Assembly: GCA_002688875.1 (NCBI GenBank)
Contig: NZDU01000007.1
Coordinates: forward strand, 18,625 to 33,391
From: Candidatus Pacearchaeota archaeon
GTDB lineage: Archaea; Nanobdellota; Nanobdellia; Pacearchaeales; GW2011-AR1
Direction of reading: 5' to 3'
Length of the DNA: 14,767 nt
This document shows positions 12,408 to 14,767 of this stretch, one piece after another; position 1 is the stretch's first letter; every line of letters begins with the position of its first letter. The position numbers and the translations under genes were made by a program. The notes beneath the pieces are model-generated. The model ran no database searches and was not told the DNA's origin. It was given only the letters and a program-made list of their open reading frames with translations.

Positions 12408-13070
12408 ATGATAAAGATACAAAATAATGATAAGGAACGAGGGAAGTTGAGTTTTGTTAGTGATATGAGCGTTAGTGTTGCTAATGCGATTCGTAGGAGT
12501 GTTGTTGAGATTCCTATAATGGCTATTGATGAGGTTGAGATAACTAAGAATGATTCGGCGTTGTATGATGAGATGTTGGCGCATAGGATAGGGTTGATTC
12601 CTGTTGAGACTAAGGGGAATAAGGAAGTTAAGTTTGCGTTGAAGGAGAAAGGGCCTAAGATAGTTTATTCTAGTGATATGAAGCCGAGTACAGGGGTTGA
12701 TTTGAAGATTCCGATTGTTATTTTGGATAAGGAGCAAGAGGTTGAGTTGGTTGGTGAGGCTAGATTGGGGAAGGGTGTTGAGCATGTTAAGCATTCTCCT
12801 GGATTGGTTTATTATAAACATGATCTTGATGATGAGATTTTGGATTTTGTTAGGGTGGATGAAGAGGGCAAGATTGTTATTGATGAGGAAGATTTGGTGA
12901 ATAAGGGGTTGAGTGAGGATAAGATTAAAAATATAAAAAGTGTTAAGGAGATTAATAACATAGTTTTTAGTATTGAGAGTTGGGGACAGATAGATGTTCG
13001 TGAGATTTTTGTTGGTGCTGTGGATGTTTTGCAGGGTAATTTGAAAGAGTTGGATAAAGGGGTTAAGTAG
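12408..13070 (+). CDS. rpo3: RNA polymerase subunit Rpo3 (RpoD, alpha/Rpb3-like)
   Basis: A 220-residue homologue of bacterial alpha and Rpb3, which with Rpo11 nucleates polymerase assembly. Diagnostic motifs: VSVANAIRRSVVEIPIMAID (about 22-41), LYDEMLAHRIGLIPV (about 52-66), GVEHVKHSPGLVYY (about 123-136) and the dimerisation helix region NIVFSIESWGQIDVREIF near the C-terminus. The protein contains no Cys at all, so the 4Fe-4S cluster domain seen in some archaeal Rpo3 proteins is absent. The usual following genes (eL18, uL13, uS9, RpoN) are not present; the next gene is on the other strand, so the string ends here. Confidence 0.96.
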   Translation: MIKIQNNDKERGKLSFVSDMSVSVANAIRRSVVEIPIMAIDEVEITKNDSALYDEMLAHRIGLIPVETKGNKEVKFALKEKGPKIVYSSDMKPSTGVDLKIPIVILDKEQEVELVGEARLGKGVEHVKHSPGLVYYKHDLDDEILDFVRVDEEGKIVIDEEDLVNKGLSEDKIKNIKSVKEINNIVFSIESWGQIDVREIFVGAVDVLQGNLKELDKGVK

Positions 13071-13113
13071 GTTTGGTGTTTTTGTAGGGATTATTTAATT
13101 GGTTAGCGGAAGA

Positions 13114-13207
13114 TTTATAAAGTTGTTCTATATTCTCATATTAATATGTGCGAGGCGTTATCCCTTGGATAACGCTGACGCATCTCTTATTTTCTTCTTC
13201 TCATTTA
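13114..13207 (+). ncRNA. Candidate small RNA or terminator hairpin behind a TATA box
   Basis: A TATA-like TTTATAAA at 13114-13121 points rightward to about 13143. There follows a strong hairpin, GCGTTATCC-CTT-GGATAACGC (13155-13175), closed further out by TGCG/CGCA (13149-13152, 13179-13182), then a pyrimidine-rich stretch to about 13207. As an RNA it would be about 60 nt and antisense to the end of the NYN gene. It could instead be a terminator for the Rpo3 transcript, or simply hairpin DNA at convergent gene ends. An eight-codon ORF (MCEALSLG, 13146-13172) lies within it. No known family recognised. Confidence 0.3.
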
Positions 13208-13745
13208 ATTCGCGGATTAGTTTGTTAAGATTTATAGAAAAATCACAAGCCTTTCTTAGTTTATAAGAAGAGGTTCTTCTAAAAAAAGCATTCCCTACTT
13301 TTTTCTTATACTCTTCTCTCACCGTTTTTAATATTGGGATAAAATCCGCATCACCACTTACAATAATCGCAGTATCATATTCATCTTTTACAGCACCCAT
13401 TAATAGATCATGGGCTAATTGAACATCATCTCCTTTTGTATCATATCTAACAGTCCCCTCTTCTCCAATTATTTTTCTCCAATCACATAACACAACCTTA
13501 AACTTTGGAAAACCTTTTACAATATTAATGAATTTATTATGAGATTCGTATCTCTTTGGATCGTATTTTCTATCTAGGAGGGTGTTGTAGTAAAACGCAG
13601 TAATAAGTTCCCTATTTCCCACTAGTTTTTGAACTATGTCCTGTAATCTTATTTTTAATCCTCCCTTTTTTAGATTTTTAGCTTCGTGATAAAAATTTCT
13701 TCCATCAATGAAAATAGAGACCCTTATTGCTTTTTTAATTTCCAT
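13158..13745 (-). CDS. NYN-domain (LabA/DUF88, PIN-like) protein
   Basis: A 195-residue NYN-domain protein. The PIN-like acidic site is visible: D14 and N17 in IFIDGRNFYH, D106/D107 and D113 in KGDDVQLAHDLL, and D132/D134 in IIVSGDADFIPIL. KGDDVQLAHDLL and SGDADFxPxL are the family signature. NYN proteins are predicted Mg-dependent RNases; LabA-type members act in various RNA or regulatory roles, and no specific target can be inferred. The C-terminal codons form one arm of the hairpin at 13155-13175. A TATA box at 13767-13776 centred 26 bases upstream supports the start and a leaderless mRNA. Its promoter lies about 70 bases from the left end of the insertion sequence. Confidence 0.85.
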   Translation of the reverse strand: MEIKKAIRVSIFIDGRNFYHEAKNLKKGGLKIRLQDIVQKLVGNRELITAFYYNTLLDRKYDPKRYESHNKFINIVKGFPKFKVVLCDWRKIIGEEGTVRYDTKGDDVQLAHDLLMGAVKDEYDTAIIVSGDADFIPILKTVREEYKKKVGNAFFRRTSSYKLRKACDFSINLNKLIRELNEKKKIRDASALSKG

Positions 13746-13766
13746 AAATTAATAAGAGTCAAACGT

Positions 13767-13776
13767 ATTATAAAAC
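13767..13776 (-). promoter_or_regulatory. TATA box of the NYN gene
   Basis: GTTTTATAAT on the minus strand, centred about 26 bases before the ATG at 13745; predicts a leaderless transcript. Confidence 0.5.
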
Positions 13777-13841
13777 TAATGAGTATTTGACCGCTTTGTT
13801 TATTCCAGAGTGGTTATTACAATAACAATTTTGGAACCATA

Positions 13842-14699
13842 TTAGGGCTCTGGTGAATTCCTCACCAGAGAAATAGAAAGAATTATCTTTCTATCTATAT
13901 TATAAGCCACTAACCGAAGTAACAACTCTTTCTTTTGTGATTCGAACGACTTACTCAAAATATGGCTACCATACTTTCTCTTAATAACAGAGAAGACAGT
14001 CTCCACTTTGCTTCTCTGATTGTAAATTTTCTTATCAAACTTTATGGGCACTCCTATCTTTTCGTAGGTTTTTCCACTATTCTTTCTGTAAGGGATGTGA
14101 GGATAGGCTCGCATATCTCTTAGGACAAAATACCTATTCTTCTTGGAGTCGTAACCTTTATCTGCGAGTACATACTTGCATCTAACGTTCTTCATCACGT
14201 TCTCAAAGTCTATGTGATCGTTTCTTGGACCTATCCTAATTTTCTGGGACAACACGTATTGCGAGTCTGTACAAATCGCAATACTTATCTTGAGATAGCT
14301 TCGGTATTTTCTTTTATCCTTCCTATTCCAAACGTTAGCATAGTGATAACTCATACAGCTCGTCTCAAAACCAGAACCATCTATCGCTGAAGTTTTTACT
14401 TTCTTTTTGCATAAAAGCGAATCGATTAAAGGTGCTTTCATTCTCTTGTGAAACTTCACAAGAGTCGAATGATCTGGAACTTTAGTTAATCTAATTAGAG
14501 CTCTCGCTACAGTACTAAATCTAAAGAACCTCACAATCCCTCTATATGTCATTCTCATCTTCTGTTTGAACAGAAGAATAACCATCTTCTGATGATTATC
14601 ATAAATCTTGTTTGAGAATTTTGAACTGAACTTTGGGATAACGTTTACTAGTTTTCTGGCTGAAACCAGAAAACTTTTAAGATACGATTCACTCTTCAT
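13842..14699 (-). CDS. DDE transposase of the IS5-family element
   Basis: A 285-residue transposase with a complete catalytic triad. D107 lies in SAIDGSGFE, D180 in YVLADKGYDS, and E233 in the signature Y226-(2)-R229-(3)-E233-(6)-K240 of IS4/IS5-type enzymes (YNQRSKVETVFSVIKRKYG). The N-terminal 90 residues are helical and basic, the expected end-binding region. It cuts and joins the IS ends. The last codons lie within the left inverted repeat (NSPEP), and the TAA stop at 13842-13844 lies outside the element, in the presumed target site. No frameshift or internal stop is seen, so the enzyme is probably functional. GAGGT at 14708-14712 is the ribosome site, eight bases before the ATG. Confidence 0.93.
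   Translation of the reverse strand: MKSESYLKSFLVSARKLVNVIPKFSSKFSNKIYDNHQKMVILLFKQKMRMTYRGIVRFFRFSTVARALIRLTKVPDHSTLVKFHKRMKAPLIDSLLCKKKVKTSAIDGSGFETSCMSYHYANVWNRKDKRKYRSYLKISIAICTDSQYVLSQKIRIGPRNDHIDFENVMKNVRCKYVLADKGYDSKKNRYFVLRDMRAYPHIPYRKNSGKTYEKIGVPIKFDKKIYNQRSKVETVFSVIKRKYGSHILSKSFESQKKELLLRLVAYNIDRKIILSISLVRNSPEP
13846..13857 (+). repeat. Left terminal inverted repeat of the IS
   Basis: GGCTCTGGTGAA, the exact reverse complement of the right end at 14756-14767. It overlaps the 3' end of the transposase coding region. Confidence 0.9.
13848..13870. other. Hairpin at the left IS end
   Basis: CTCTGGTGA (13848-13856) pairs with TCACCAGAG (13862-13870) around a five-base loop, so the left end contains a third copy of the terminal sequence turned inward. 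It lies within the transposase 3' coding end. It could limit read-through into or out of the element, or add a transposase site. Confidence 0.6.
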
Positions 14700-14702
14700 T
14701 TT

Positions 14703-14736
14703 GACTTACCTCTTTTTTAGTTAGAATTGGTAAGTC
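14703..14736 (-). promoter_or_regulatory. Inverted repeat able to hide the transposase ribosome-binding site
   Basis: On the transposase strand GACTTACC (14736-14729) can pair with GGTAAGTC (14710-14703). The second arm contains part of the Shine-Dalgarno GAGGT (14712-14708) and the spacer before the ATG. The internal promoter should start transcripts near 14722, within the loop, so only longer read-through transcripts would fold this way. Confidence 0.55.
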
Positions 14737-14744
14737 ACCTTATT

Positions 14745-14752
14745 TTTTATAT
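14745..14752 (-). promoter_or_regulatory. TATA box of the transposase gene
   Basis: CATATAAA on the minus strand just inside the right inverted repeat, predicting transcription from about 14722 and a leader of about 23 nt with a Shine-Dalgarno. Confidence 0.5.
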
Positions 14753-14755
14753 GGT

Positions 14756-14767
14756 TTCACCAGAGCC
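14756..14767 (+). repeat. Right terminal inverted repeat of the IS
   Basis: TTCACCAGAGCC at the very end of the window, perfectly complementary to the left end. The flanking target duplication is beyond the window. Confidence 0.88.

Larger units (their letters stand above)
13846..14767 (-). mobile_element. IS5-family insertion sequence, apparently complete
   Basis: A 922-base element bounded by perfect 12-base inverted ends (13846-13857 and 14756-14767) with one full transposase gene. The right end coincides with the last base of the window, so the second target duplication cannot be seen. The bases left of the element are TTAG, which fits the YTAR target of the IS5 subgroup. Intact ends and reading frame suggest a recent insertion. 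One extra matching base at each end cannot be tested on the right. Confidence 0.88.

Noticed and set aside
13149..13182. Kink-turn in the hairpin near the NYN gene
   Set aside because: The internal loop is AG opposite TGA. The tandem G-A pairs and three-base bulge of a true k-turn cannot be placed.
1..14767. tRNA, rRNA or CRISPR array
   Set aside because: No cloverleaf with a T-arm GTTCRA pattern, no rRNA core sequence and no regularly spaced repeats were seen on reading both strands.

Overview
The window looks like a low-GC archaeal chromosome, most likely a DPANN archaeon of the Woesearchaeota/Pacearchaeota/Nanoarchaeota kind. Evidence: archaeal ribosomal and RNA polymerase genes in archaeal order (eL21, Rpo4, DUF655; uS13, uS4, uS11, Rpo3); TATA boxes centred about 26 nt before start codons, implying leaderless transcripts; COG1361-type membrane-anchored proteins; and a thrombospondin-type-3 surface protein with the IxGKVITGLATW-like segment and the KAVxGxPVKW motif that I associate with DPANN surface proteins. 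The lineage is an inference from gene content only.

Layout. 1-2084 (minus): a small winged-helix regulator translationally coupled (ATGA overlap) to a large, window-truncated Ca-binding surface protein; palindromic operator-like sites sit in its promoter. 2085-2478: no gene, but a structured repeat element. 2479-3188 (minus): an antitoxin/PIN-toxin pair. 3321-8071 (plus): two paralogous MacB/FtsX-type ABC permeases followed by two paralogous COG1361-type extracytoplasmic proteins; no ATPase gene is present. A structured two-hairpin element lies after each of the first three genes of this cluster. 8120-8598: a 53-residue zinc-ribbon protein converging with a hypothetical protein, their stop codons overlapping. 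8727-9836 (plus): eL21-Rpo4-DUF655. 9913-13070 (plus): uS13-[orfA]-uS4-uS11-[orfB]-Rpo3, in which two unrecognised genes with different codon use interrupt a normally conserved ribosomal operon; uS4 and uS11 carry charged tails that meet at the gene junction. 13158-13745 (minus): a NYN-domain nuclease-like protein. 13846-14767: a complete IS5-family insertion sequence, whose right end is the last base of the window.

Most notable: (1) a family of at least three, probably four, intergenic two-hairpin elements with compensatory base changes; (2) two foreign-looking genes inside the uS13-uS4-uS11-Rpo3 operon, the second followed by a private leaderless promoter for Rpo3; (3) an IS whose 5' hairpin would hide the transposase ribosome-binding site only in read-through transcripts, and whose transposase stop codon is supplied by the target site. 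No tRNA, rRNA or CRISPR array was recognised.
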